Source: Adiantum capillus-veneris | Lineage: Eukaryota > Streptophyta > Polypodiopsida > Polypodiales > Pteridaceae | Assembly (NCBI GenBank): GCA_014529385.2 | Contig: CM043958.1 | Span: 122,234,817 to 122,298,816 of the forward strand | Length of the DNA: 64,000 bases | Direction: 5' to 3' | Shown here: positions 1 to 9,776 of the stretch, piece after piece | Numbering within the stretch: position 1 is the first letter of the stretch | Layout of the letters: each line of letters opens with the position of its first letter | The notes under the pieces: generated by a model | Database searches by the model: none | Told to the model about the DNA's origin: nothing | The model's input: only the letters and a program-made list of their open reading frames with translations | Program-made: the position numbers and the translations under genes

Positions 1-215
1 GAGCACCTCAAGCACCTTTCGTGCTTTATGAAGTGCACCACATTTGGCATACATGTTGATCGAGGCAGTTTCAAGCATAACGTCACATTCGTCGAAAACA
101 ACCCAAAGCTCCTTGGCCCTCCTGTCTAGGTTAGGCATATCCTGTAGTCAATGCTTTTCAAGAGATGACATCCCGGGCAGGAAGCTACTCAAGCTACTGA
201 AGTACAACGGTAAGG
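1..215 (-). pseudogene. PPR (pentatricopeptide repeat) protein fragment, decayed
   Basis: Read on the minus strand, the first 60 bases encode INMYAKCGALHKARKVLEVL, the signature of plant PPR proteins (N-M-Y-[AG]-K-C-G followed by A-R-x-V). Upstream in another frame is ARDVIS, a stop, then KALTTGYA, matching the usual D-V-[VI]-S-W-N-A-[LM]-I-x-G-Y-A PPR segment with the Trp codon turned into a stop. PPR proteins bind organellar RNA and act in editing, splicing or stability in plastids and mitochondria. Here at least one stop and one frame change separate the two motifs, so this is a remnant; it runs off the left edge of the window. Seen: the motifs and the breaks. Inferred: that it derived from a once-functional PPR gene and was not captured by a transposon. 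Confidence 0.7.
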
Positions 216-300
216 CTTTGGGCAGCACCACCACCTTCGGTGGTGCTTAGGCATGGTGGTGCTTAGGCATGCCAACACCATCTGACATAAGCCCTGCATT

Positions 301-301
<1 letters not shown>

Positions 302-396
<95 letters not shown>
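302..396. repeat. (AG)n microsatellite, about 95 bp
   Basis: Uninterrupted AG dinucleotide run. Reading frames through it give Arg-Glu or Ser-Leu repeats on either strand; these are artefacts and not genes. Confidence 0.97.
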
Positions 397-398
<2 letters not shown>

Positions 399-451
399 TG
401 TGCTTGATGCATTTCTCTCTTACCCGTAGACGATGGCATCCTTTCTCTCTG

Positions 452-1480
452 TCTATCTATGGCAAGCTCCACATGTGTCTCGCCCTAATCTGTAGCTTAT
501 ATGGGCAGTTACAATAGCCATTAGCATGCTCATGTATGCAGCATCAGTGCTACTCTTCTCTAGCATTTGCTTTCTTTCAGAAAGAGGAGGAGTCCCTTCC
601 CCTATGTTGCATCTACTCTCTGCCATTAGCATATTCATGTATGTAGCATCTGTGTTTCTCTTCTCTAGCAGTTGTCTGGTTCCACAAAGAGGAGTCATTT
701 CCCATGCATTGCATCTACACTCCGCCAATGTATCAGAACCCATCAATCCCGACCAACTACTACGGTTGTCGCTCTTTGGGAAGAAATGGCTCGTAGGCAG
801 CATATTACTTTGTATATACTCTCTCTCTCTCTCTCTCTCCTTTCTCTCTCTCGCTAGTGTTTGTCTGCCCATCTAATGTCTTTGCTGCTCTTCTCTAGCA
901 GTTTCCTGATGTTGTAGGATCTATGGCACGCTCCACCCGTGTCTCCAGGCACAGTGCTACCCTAATCGACAGCTTATATGGGCAATTGAAGTAGCCATTA
1001 GCATGCTCAATATGTATGCAATATTTGTGCTTCTCTTCTCTAGTGGCTGCCCACTTCCACAAAGAGGAGGAGCCGTTTCCCACGTAATGCATCTACTCTA
1101 TGCCAGTGCATCAGAATCCATCATTTTTGAAAAGCTGCTATGATTGCCAAATTTGATGGTGGAGGGTACACAGTTCACAAAGTTACTCGGGTTGTTGTAG
1201 GATCTATGGCAAGCTCCACCTGTGTCTACAGGGGCAGTGCTACCCTAATTGGAAACTCATATGGACAGTTGAAGTAGCCATTGGCATGCTCAATATGTAT
1301 AGAGTATATGTGCTTCTCTTCTCTAGTGGCTGCCTACTTCCACAAAAAGGAGGATTTGTTTCCCTCGTGATGCATCTACTCTATGCCAGTGCATCAAAAC
1401 CCATCATTCCCGACCAGCTGCTACGATTGTCAATTTTGATGGTGGAGGACACACAGTTCACAAAGTTACTCGAGGCAGGC
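452..1480. repeat. Diverged tandem repeat, period about 283 bp, plus two shorter partial units
   Basis: The marker GTTGTAGGATCTATGGCA occurs at 911 and again at 1194, and the sequence that follows each is alignable for about 280 bp: a stretch around CTCCACC-GTGTCT, then GCCATTRGCATGCTCAATATGTAT, CTTCTCTTCTCTAGTGGCTGCC, and GCATCTACTCTATGCCAGTGCATC. Two shorter related units lie at about 454-618 and 622-780. Copies have many substitutions, so the array is old. An ORF of 139 codons on the minus strand (453-872) shows two related half-repeats, but the other copies do not keep an open frame. I assign no function. Confidence 0.8.
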
Positions 1481-1726
1481 AGCAAAGGGTGGAGATGAGC
1501 ATTGAGCTAGACCATTGATCACTTTTGGGATGTGTCAATTAGTCCGTAGGGTGCCAAACGTACATCGGTACAAAAGCAAGACGTCCAAAGTCTCGTGGAT
1601 TGTTTGAGACTTTCTTATCAAAGTGGGTTGGGCCTCCCTCTTCTAAAATTTGAAGTTTCACCACCCATTGTGGTGCAATATTGATGCAGAGTTGCTCTCG
1701 AACTACACACACAACATGCGCGTGCG

Positions 1727-1743
1727 CACACACACACACACAC

Positions 1744-1774
<31 letters not shown>
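1727..1774. repeat. Compound (CA)n-(GA)n microsatellite
   Basis: (CA) run at 1727-1744 joined by one T to an (AG) run at 1746-1774. Confidence 0.95.
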
Positions 1775-1778
<4 letters not shown>

Positions 1779-1814
1779 CTACATAGCATCAGGAAATGTG
1801 AGAAGAGAGTTGTT

Positions 1815-1863
1815 GGGGGGCCTGTGTGTGTGTGTGTGGAGACGCTGCATGCTTTTACCGTTG

Positions 1864-1910
<47 letters not shown>

Positions 1911-1957
1911 GGCCTCTGTGTGTGTGTGTGTGGAGACGCTACAGTCTTTTTCCGTTG

Positions 1958-2011
<54 letters not shown>
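1815..2011. repeat. Tandem compound satellite unit: (GT)n, GGAGACGCTRCA core, (CT)n, two copies
   Basis: Copy 1 spans about 1815-1908 and copy 2 about 1909-2011. Each holds a (TG) run, then GGAGACGCTRCA, a T-rich link, CCGTTGCCTTC, and a long (CT) run. The unit has been duplicated as a block, so this is a higher-order repeat made of two microsatellites and a unique core. Confidence 0.85.
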
Positions 2012-2016
<5 letters not shown>

Positions 2017-2063
2017 TTGACATGCTCTCCCAACTCCCAGCAATTCAACTCTCAACTCTCAGA

Positions 2064-2066
<3 letters not shown>

Positions 2067-2124
<58 letters not shown>
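2067..2124. repeat. (TC)n microsatellite
   Basis: Uninterrupted TC run of about 58 bp. Confidence 0.95.
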
Positions 2125-2127
<3 letters not shown>

Positions 2128-2156
2128 CTCACAACTTGAAGGGAGTCACGTGGTTC

Positions 2157-2414
2157 AACTCTCAAGATCTTTAAGGTCTCTTGGGATACTTTCCTACAAC
2201 GTTAAAACTCTCTTCTTCTCGAGTGTGTGGGTGTGAGTGTGTGTGCTAATAAGAATAGGGAAATGGTATAACCTTTCTATCACCCAAGTGTGGTAGATTG
2301 GTTATGCCATTTCCCTCTTGAATAACAGGTCTTGAATTCAACTCTCCTCGTTGGCTAGATCTTTAAGGTCTCTTGGGATAGTTTCCTACGACATTAAAAC
2401 CCTCTTCTTCTTCT

Positions 2415-2420
<6 letters not shown>
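2157..2420. repeat. Dispersed direct repeat ending in a CT-rich tract, two copies 192 bp apart
   Basis: AGATCTTTAAGGTCTCTTGG begins at 2165 and again at 2357. In both copies it is followed by GATA-TTTCCTAC, a short A-rich link and CTCTTCTTCTTC. Only the second copy continues into a long (CT) run. The intervening 190 bp are T/G-rich and show no gene. Confidence 0.8.

Positions 2421-2500
<80 letters not shown>
2402..2500. repeat. (CTT)n-(CT)n microsatellite
   Basis: (CTT) units at 2402-2419 run directly into (CT)n to 2500. Confidence 0.96.
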
Positions 2501-2504
<4 letters not shown>

Positions 2505-2546
2505 ACTTGCAACTTCAGCCGGATGCAAGAGCTTTAGCCACGTGTT

Positions 2547-2572
2547 GGGGGGGGGGGGAGGGGGGGGGGGGG
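2547..2572 (+). repeat. Poly-G tract, 12 + 13 G with one A
   Basis: G run at 2547-2558, one A, then a second G run to 2572. A tract this long could fold into a G-quadruplex; the exact length is also the sort of thing sequencing gets wrong. Confidence 0.85.
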
Positions 2573-2979
2573 TGGAATCTCTTCCCTCATTATCTATAGG
2601 ATAGATTATACACCATGAACTAACCACCAAAAATGATCTATGGACAAATTACAAATGAGCCAACTCGGTTCTTTACACCCATTGTATGAGCTTTTACACT
2701 ATTTATTTGGTGGCACAAAATGATACATTGAAGGCATAAGTAGTGTCAACAAACAGGGTACTCATCAGTGTGTCACATTAGCTGTAGTAACAACCTAGTT
2801 CATGATTGCCATGTCCATAACACATTCGCCGAACATGGTCCCATTTCAAAGTGCAACATGTGCCATAGCACCTCTTCCAGAATGTCCAAGACTGGGTTGT
2901 GTGCCTCTTTCGAATTGTTTCAAAGAAATCCTCAGCTTCACAATGTTGTCGACTGTCTATCAAAGCCAACGATGGTAAC

Positions 2980-2982
<3 letters not shown>

Positions 2983-3036
<54 letters not shown>
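2983..3036. repeat. (GA)n microsatellite
   Basis: Uninterrupted GA run of about 54 bp. Confidence 0.95.
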
Positions 3037-3042
<6 letters not shown>

Positions 3043-4329
3043 TCATATATTGGATCTTAAAGCCGGCATCTACTTGTTTTGAACTGTACCCCTCTCTCTT
3101 TCTACAGGTCTTCAACATTAAAAAGTGCTTAGTTTTTTTGCCATAAAATGTTGTACATAGCAAAACAATAGAACCTCCATCAACATAATAAAGCCCTGCA
3201 GATCAAGATAATATGTACAGCCCTAGATTATAAAACAAAGAAGAAGTTGTAAAAGCCTTGGAAGAGCTAATTTAAATTCTAATGTATCTCACAAACTCAC
3301 AGAATGAGAAGCCCCACCAGTAACTGCGACAGGCACACACAATAGCTACCAGCTATGGCCGCCTTTCTGCGCTTCATTAACAGCGTCGGCGCATCGCCCT
3401 TTGCCTCTATTTCGCTCTCAAATTGTTCCTCATGGCTAAATATTCTTGTCCCTTGCTATAGCCAGCTACAAATCCTCTGCCTCCTCACTTGCGCTACTTT
3501 TCTTCTTTAGGGAGCACACTGTCAGCTCCATACCAAGCTCGAGGACCTCGAAGTGGACCGCTACCGATAGGAAAGTCAAGAGCTGAAGGATGCCACATAA
3601 CCCAGTGCACGCACTGGGACCCTATGTTCGACCCATGTGAGTTGTCCCCTAAGCAGCTCAAGTAGAGGTGGAATGATGCCGCCTTTCTTTGCTCTCTCAG
3701 AAAATTAGTCCTCTCTGTTCATGGTGTAAGAGCCTATGATGTGAGCTCAATAGTAGCTGGGGACGAAGATGTTCTGCTATTGAAGCAACCAACGGCGATC
3801 TTGAATGCCCTTGCAGGTGAGAGAGACCAAGATACTTGCATCGATCAATTTTGCGTCATTGGGCTGGCTCAATTCTTGCCCTTTCTGCATGTGCGTTGCT
3901 CGCCTTCCAAGTGTTGCCTTTCCTTGAGTGTATTGCCCTTACGACCATTCGTTGCTTCAATGTGCCCCCCTTTGTAGATCCATTCTATCCAGTCTTGCAG
4001 CATCACTCATGGCTGCCACCTGTGGTGCAAGCTACCATCACCTCTGGGCCCGCATTACTCCCTCGATGCGCTGCAACTCAATGGGGTGAGCCATCAGGCA
4101 TCTCCAACCCTTGTTTTTTCTGCCTTCCTTTGTCAGACCCTTTTTTTTTTTGGGAAATGGTGGAGGCCACCCCTCCAAGCTTTACGAAGGGCACAAACGG
4201 CAACTCACCTTGTCTACTTCACAACATTAAAAATCTCACCTTGCCTCTCTAATATGATCATGCACTATTAAGAGTTGGATGGCAACGCTTTTTGCCACCT
4301 GCTCATCACATGTTTTCTAGAAACAAGAT

Positions 4330-4330
<1 letters not shown>
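3037..4330. other. No gene recognised
   Basis: Unique, moderately GC-rich sequence around 3,330-4,250. The longest frames here (78 codons at 3741 and 138 codons at 3836, plus) overlap in different frames, are Cys/Pro/Leu-rich and show no motif I know. They may be relics, but I cannot support a call. Confidence 0.5.
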
Positions 4331-4369
<39 letters not shown>

Positions 4370-4549
4370 CCTCTCAAAAAAACAATGCTATAGCCCCTAC
4401 CCATAGCAATTTTTGCACTTGAGGATGGTCGTGGCACTATTGGTGGATGTGGATGTGGTGGTAAATAGCTTGTTGAAAAGGGGCAAGTTCTTTTTGTATA
4501 GGCTACATCACATGAATTTCCATAGAGTCATCACATACATGCTGCACAT

Positions 4550-4587
<38 letters not shown>
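4331..4587. repeat. Two (GA)n microsatellites, 4331-4365 and 4553-4587
   Basis: AG runs at 4331-4365 and 4553-4587 separated by about 190 bp of ordinary sequence. Confidence 0.93.
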
Positions 4588-4590
<3 letters not shown>

Positions 4591-4807
4591 GAGAGGTTTT
4601 TTAAATGCAAAGACAGACTTTAGAGACTTTGTTTATTGCATGCACGATGAGAGGGAGAGGAGGAGTATAAAAAGTGGGGAACAATCTTAATGGATTTTAT
4701 TAAGATTCTTCCTTTCATGATTTTCTCAAAAAAATAGTGGCTACATACTCTCTATGGATCTTTTTTATTAAAAAAATTTCCATCAAAGGGTTTGCCTTTT
4801 TCTAACT

Positions 4808-4832
4808 ACACACACACACACACACACACACA
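4808..4832. repeat. (AC)n microsatellite
   Basis: Short uninterrupted AC run. Confidence 0.93.
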
Positions 4833-5408
4833 GTTATCGTGTGGATCTGTGGGAAGATCCCCACCTTATTTTCCTCAGCCCCTCGCAGTGGTGCATGGGG
4901 CTTGGGGAGGGAGAGAGAGAAAGAGAGGGCGGGGGATGGATAAGTTGAGCTCCTTTATGACTTAGGCTCATTGAGTAACACATATGGAATTATATCCACT
5001 AGATGGGTTCCTCTTTAAGATGGCTTGTTCCTTGGTTGGAAAGAGGTAGAAAGAGGAAAAAGGCCGAGGCCAATTGGCCTCTTTTATTTAATGGTCTGTA
5101 GGGAAAACAAGGTAGGAGGTGAATTGAGGAAGTAATGTGCATGAATGGATGGGATGGCCTAGGCACAATCTAGCCCATCATCATTGGTATCCCTTGCTCC
5201 CTAGGGTCCTCTTTTATTCACAAGTTTCTTACGTATGAGGACAGTGGTTGTGACAGATATGCAACATGGGTTTCCCCTTGTCCAAGATCGTGGACGTTCA
5301 CCAAACCTTATTAGATAGGTGTCATAGTCTGGATAATAGTTTCATGTGCTTGTATTGCAATGTGTATGATACTATCTGGCTAGTAAATTTAGGGAGGGAT
5401 AAGTTTTT

Positions 5409-5410
<2 letters not shown>

Positions 5411-5453
<43 letters not shown>
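5411..5453. repeat. (AG)n microsatellite
   Basis: AG run of about 43 bp. Confidence 0.95.
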
Positions 5454-5462
<9 letters not shown>

Positions 5463-5870
5463 GCTCCATTTTCTCAATGGCACAAGGCTACCAAAGTCAC
5501 ATTCTTTAGCTCTCTACAAGTGGCTTCATCATCACATTGATGTATATGGATATAGAATTGTCATTAGTATCACATGTTGTTGTTGGTTAGATGCATATAT
5601 AGATAGGGAAATAAAGAGAGCCATGCTCAAGATCTGCTAGTTTTGTGAGGGGCTGGAGTAGAGAGTATTGCAATTTGCCGGTTCTAGTTTGAGGTTATGG
5701 GTTCTTTTTCTTTCTCTTTATTTCTTCCTCCCTCCTTAAGCACAAACAAAGGAATCTTCGCTCTTACGTATCAACACCATCTACAAAAGGCCTCTTAATT
5801 GCATCTACCGAAAAGAGTCCAAAGCTACTTCGCATGTCAACTTCTCAATGTTGGGAGAAGCCTTTAAGAT

Positions 5871-5874
<4 letters not shown>

Positions 5875-5925
<51 letters not shown>

Positions 5926-5953
5926 CTGTGTGTGTGTGTGTGAGAGAGAGAGG
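5875..5953. repeat. Compound (AG)n-(TG)n-(AG)n microsatellite
   Basis: AG run 5875-5925 with one AAAG interruption, (TG) run 5927-5942, then a short AG run to about 5953. Confidence 0.93.
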
Positions 5954-7420
5954 GCAGTGAGACAAGCATGAATTAGTTGACACAACAGAAACTTCTTGCC
6001 TACATTCGCGACAATCAATTTGTCTATTAGGATCTTGATAGATTTCTTATAAGAGCTAAATAAAACTCAATAAGGATACTTGTACTAGTCAACAAATAGC
6101 AACAAATAGGTGATGGTCTCAATTTGCATATCTTTAAAATATTCATGATAGTCAACTACTAAGGTTGCCCCATGAGCAAAGAGTTGAAAAGTACTAAGAC
6201 CTGTTATAATTAAACAAAGAGTTGATTTGTAACTATCCTACATGTGGACACATAGATCGCCAATTTGATGAGTCATGTAAACCAAGGGCCAAATTTTAGA
6301 CTTTTGGCCAAGTATAAAGGTCACTTTTGTACCATTGAACCTTAAGTTTTTCACGAGATAAGCTTTCTACCTTGCAATTGTTGAGTATCATATGTCTATG
6401 AAACATCTAAAGAGCTTTAAAAATAAGGTTAATTGCAAATGAAGCTCTTTACTAATAAAGAATGGAAGCCGAAGGATTAAATACTAGCCCAAACTTTTTA
6501 TTTATGCAAAAAAAATCATTCGGTTATAATTCAACCACGGTTTCTTTTGTTTACAATGTGTTATACAACTTTCACCACTCATAGCTAGGAGTAGTTAATT
6601 TTCCATTCATGGCCAAGAGTGGCCTCGAGTCTCTGAGCCATCAATTATCAAAAGATCTATCTAGCTCAAATTTGATCTTTTTATGTCAAAACTTAATGTA
6701 CAAATGAATATATAGGTTGTCACTAGCTAGCCACAAGCTTGGTTTAAGCATGTGCTCAAGCACACCCAAGGTTTGGGAAAAGCTCGTCTCATATACAATC
6801 GTGCCACTTTTAAGAGAAAGTGTGTGATTGAGAAAATGATTTTTTTTGAACCTTGAGCACACTAAGAGAACAAGGAATATTTGATGAGTGACTGGCAATT
6901 ATTTAATACTTTGGGGGTTTAAAAATAATGAAAGCAAAATGTGCTTCACTGTTTGCTTGAAAACAAAGTGTCAGTCTCAGAGCCCTCAATTTAAAAGGTG
7001 CAAAATCTTCAAAAATAACAAATCTCGAAAAAATATTGCTACGATACCATATTATGCTCACCATTTAAAAGTCAGAGTAGCTTATCCTTGCAATGGTACA
7101 CAAGCTCTAGCCATGCTCCTCCCAAGAAAGGGCAAAACCATCTTGACTTAGCTTTGCCATAATTTTTAAAGCGTAGTCCTGAGCTTGGCCCTTGCAGATC
7201 TCTCGATGGTTGAGAAGCAACAAAAAAATAGCCCTTCCTTCGAGCTATAGGCCCCAACATTATACCTTGATATCTAATCATCTCAAGGAAAACATTTGGT
7301 AGACATGTCCAAAGAAAAGAGCATGTGTATTGTTGGGGGTTCCATTGTTGCATAGCTCCAATGACCAACAAAATTATCAATTCGGAGGGATGAGCTACCC
7401 GGCTAGGGCATGGAAACACT
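5954..7420. other. AT-rich sequence with nothing recognised
   Basis: No frame over 140 codons. The 137-codon minus-strand frame at 7072-7485 runs into the Copia LTR and carries no domain I know. No repeat, terminus or RNA-gene signature was seen. Confidence 0.5.
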
Positions 7421-7613
7421 TGTTGGGGTATAAAGCCCAATGCGGTCGCCCAGGTAAGTGGGTGGGCCGCCAGGTATGTACACATATTCTTTTGTAAAAA
7501 CCTAATAAGAACTCACTATGCTCTACACATTACAGTAGAGCGAGTTCACCATATCATCATGCTCTTCTTCTCGCACTCTCTCTCGCGTCGCACTTCCGCT
7601 CGTACTCCTTCAA
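7421..7613 (+). repeat. Copia 5' LTR
   Basis: Starts TGTTGGGGTATAAAGCCCAA and reaches the primer-binding site at 7615, giving about 193 bp. The first 122 bp are matched at 12916-13037. The first bases nearly form a hairpin (TTGGGG / GCCCAA), which is perfect in the 3' copy. An LTR this short is at the low end for Copia. Confidence 0.8.
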
Positions 7614-7614
7614 C

Positions 7615-7626
7615 TGGTATCAGAGC
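7615..7626 (+). promoter_or_regulatory. Primer-binding site, initiator-Met tRNA type
   Basis: TGGTATCAGAGC is complementary to the 3' end of plant initiator methionine tRNA, the usual primer of minus-strand DNA synthesis in Copia elements. Confidence 0.93.
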
Positions 7627-8698
7627 TCAGATCGAGGCTCGGGGCAGCACTGCAGGAGGCTACAGTCACCAGCTCAGATTGGAGTGAAATTCGACAGGCA
7701 AAGACACGGCCCCAAATCTTGTGGGATAGCCCGTAGGGCTAGGTGTGCTCAGAATTTCATTCTGAGGTCATCTCGGCCACCGTTCGGCTTCGACAAAGTT
7801 CTGCACAGGCCATTTTCAACTACGTGGAGATCCGACTCTGCAAATTTGGGGTTTTCGGCCTACGACTGCAAGTGCTAAGGATATCCACACTCCGAGAGTG
7901 TTGATTTGTGGCTGTCTACACATCGAAGGACGGCTCACAGTTCTTGGAGGCGTGTCACATACGACACGGGCGCATCTACACACAGACTGTAGGCGACATC
8001 CGCTAGTTCATCAGGTAGCTTGTGTTTGCTGCTTGATATTCCAGATTTCATCCTGACATTGCAGGTACTTCCACAGGGGATGTATTGTCAGAGATGATGT
8101 ATGTTTGTTGAGGGTTTGCTGGCTGTGAGTCATGCAGCAAACAACCGCCGCAGCGGTTACAACATACAGTGGGAAATTTGTGGATGTATGACTTTGTGGG
8201 AAGTCTATGTACTGTCAAATTTACTACAGCCTTTGTTGAGGGTCGAGTGAGGTTTTATTGAGCTGGGGGATTCTCAAATGTTGAGATCCTTTCGGTGATA
8301 CAGGTCTTGGAGCGATCCCTCGAGCACCCTTAGATAGGCAGCTAGGATGTATTGACTGTGAGTTAGACAGTTGGGATTGCATCTTTGCTTTACTGCCGTT
8401 GAGGCATTGTCGCAGTCTATGATTACAGGAAAGTGACAGGACAGTCAGAGACAGTACAGGTGCACGACAGGTTTACCCACAACTTACAGTGTTAGAGAGA
8501 CAATGTTTTTTGAACTGTTTTTTGGTCTGTTTTTTGAGTACACCAGAGCCATTTTACAAAGGAGACTCTTCCAAAATTTATGCAGAATCTGAAGCTTTCT
8601 TGGTTCATTTGACAGGTTGATATTGGTTCAGAGGTCAGTTTACAGGGGAAACTCTGCCGAATTTTTCCCAGGAAAGTAAACCACTGTGAAGCGTAGCT
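7627..8698 (+). other. Copia leader between primer-binding site and gag
   Basis: About 1.07 kb with no ORF over 65 codons. It would be the 5' untranslated part of the genomic RNA. Long for a plant Copia leader. Confidence 0.7.
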
Positions 8699-9511
8699 AT
8701 GGCTGGATCACAGGACACTGCTCTTTACAATATCAAGAAGCTGGATGGAACCAATTTCCCATTGTGGAAGAAGCAGATTTGGCACGTGTTGGTACAAAAG
8801 AAGCAGATAAAACCTATAAAGCTCAAGGGGATAAAACCACAAGATATGGACGAAGATGAATGGAGCGAAATGGATGAATTGGCACTTTCTACCATTATGC
8901 TGACTTTGGCAGAAAGCGTTTACTTCAATGTAGCAGACGAGGTGTCGGCTTATCAAGCATGGTTAAAGCTGAGTGATCTTTATGAGAAGCAGAGTGCAGC
9001 TTCACAGGTATACTGGCTTAAGAAGCTTGTTGACTTGAAGATGAAAGAAGGGACACCTATGTCCAATCATCTAAATGAATTCAACACAATCTACAGTCAG
9101 TTGTCAGCTCAAGGTGTCAAGTTTGATGAACCTGTTAGAGCTATGTTCCTGTTGATCACATTGCCGGAAAGTTGGGACACTTTTCGCACAGCTTTGAGTA
9201 ATTTTGCACCTCCAGATGGTTTGAACATAGCAGGTGTAGAAGGAAGTTTGCTTACTGAAGAAACCAATAGAAAGACAATGGACAAAGGCAAAGGAACAGC
9301 CTTAGTTGTCAGGGGAAGGACCAAAGAAAAGTACAAAGGTGGAAAGAGGAATCAGTCTCGTAGCAAGTCCCGCAGTGCTAAAGGCAAGAGTGACATAGAA
9401 TGCTACCATTGTGGCAAGAAGGGTCACATGAAAAGAGACTGCAGAGAATGGAAAGCAGAAAAGGCAAAGAGAAAGCTGAAGACCATGGTGAGAAGAACAA
9501 GTCCTCAGTGA
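8699..9511 (+). CDS. gag: Copia Gag (nucleocapsid precursor)
   Basis: A 270-codon frame starting at an ATG. Residues about 1-200 match the Copia gag (UBN2-type) pattern: the N-terminal motif L-D-G-T-N-F-P-L-W-K, a W-x-L-x-x-x-Y region, and a core with L-x-x-L-x-x-L-K-M. A Lys/Arg/Ser-rich linker (about 205-230) is followed by a CCHC zinc knuckle, CYHCGKKGHMKRDC, encoded at 9401-9442. Gag packages element RNA in virus-like particles in the cytoplasm. The frame ends shortly after the zinc knuckle because pol is in a different frame. In related plant elements gag and pol form a single ORF, so I infer a 1-nt indel near 9,470-9,490 and not programmed frameshifting. Confidence 0.93.
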   Translation: MAGSQDTALYNIKKLDGTNFPLWKKQIWHVLVQKKQIKPIKLKGIKPQDMDEDEWSEMDELALSTIMLTLAESVYFNVADEVSAYQAWLKLSDLYEKQSAASQVYWLKKLVDLKMKEGTPMSNHLNEFNTIYSQLSAQGVKFDEPVRAMFLLITLPESWDTFRTALSNFAPPDGLNIAGVEGSLLTEETNRKTMDKGKGTALVVRGRTKEKYKGGKRNQSRSKSRSAKGKSDIECYHCGKKGHMKRDCREWKAEKAKRKLKTMVRRTSPQ

Positions 9512-9759
9512 AGATTCAAGAAATAAATGTGACAAACACTGTTGCAGAGGATGACAGTCTAGTGTCAGGAGACATCTACTTCTTGAAGAATACAATGGAC
9601 TTAGCTCTTCTTACAGCATCTGATGGAAATGCACTGAGTGACTGGATTATAGACTTAGGGGCATCACTTCATGTGTCTCCAAACAAGGAGTGGTTTACCT
9701 CTTATGTGACCACTAAAGATCATGTTCGGCTAGGCAATGGCAGACATGTGAGATCTTAG
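9400..9759 (+). pseudogene. pol: Copia pol, protease segment, frameshifted
   Basis: From about 9,490 this frame continues gag-pol. It carries the Copia aspartic protease signature W-I-I-D-x-G-A-S-x-H-V-S, but the residue after the catalytic Asp is Leu (D-L-G-A-S) where Ser is expected, so activity is doubtful. The frame then stops at 9757-9759, and the protein resumes in another frame at about 9,777. The sequence before 9,490 in this frame is only the shadow of gag. The protease would normally cut Gag-Pol inside the particle. Confidence 0.85.
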
Positions 9760-9776
9760 GTGTTGGAGATGTTCAA

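Noticed and set aside
453-872. 139-codon minus-strand ORF with two related halves
   Set aside because: The halves reflect the DNA tandem repeat; the other copies of the unit are not open in this frame.
263-2630. Many ORFs with long Ser-Leu, Arg-Glu or His-Thr repeats
   Set aside because: They are translations of (GA)n, (CT)n or (CA)n microsatellites in both strands and have no other protein features.
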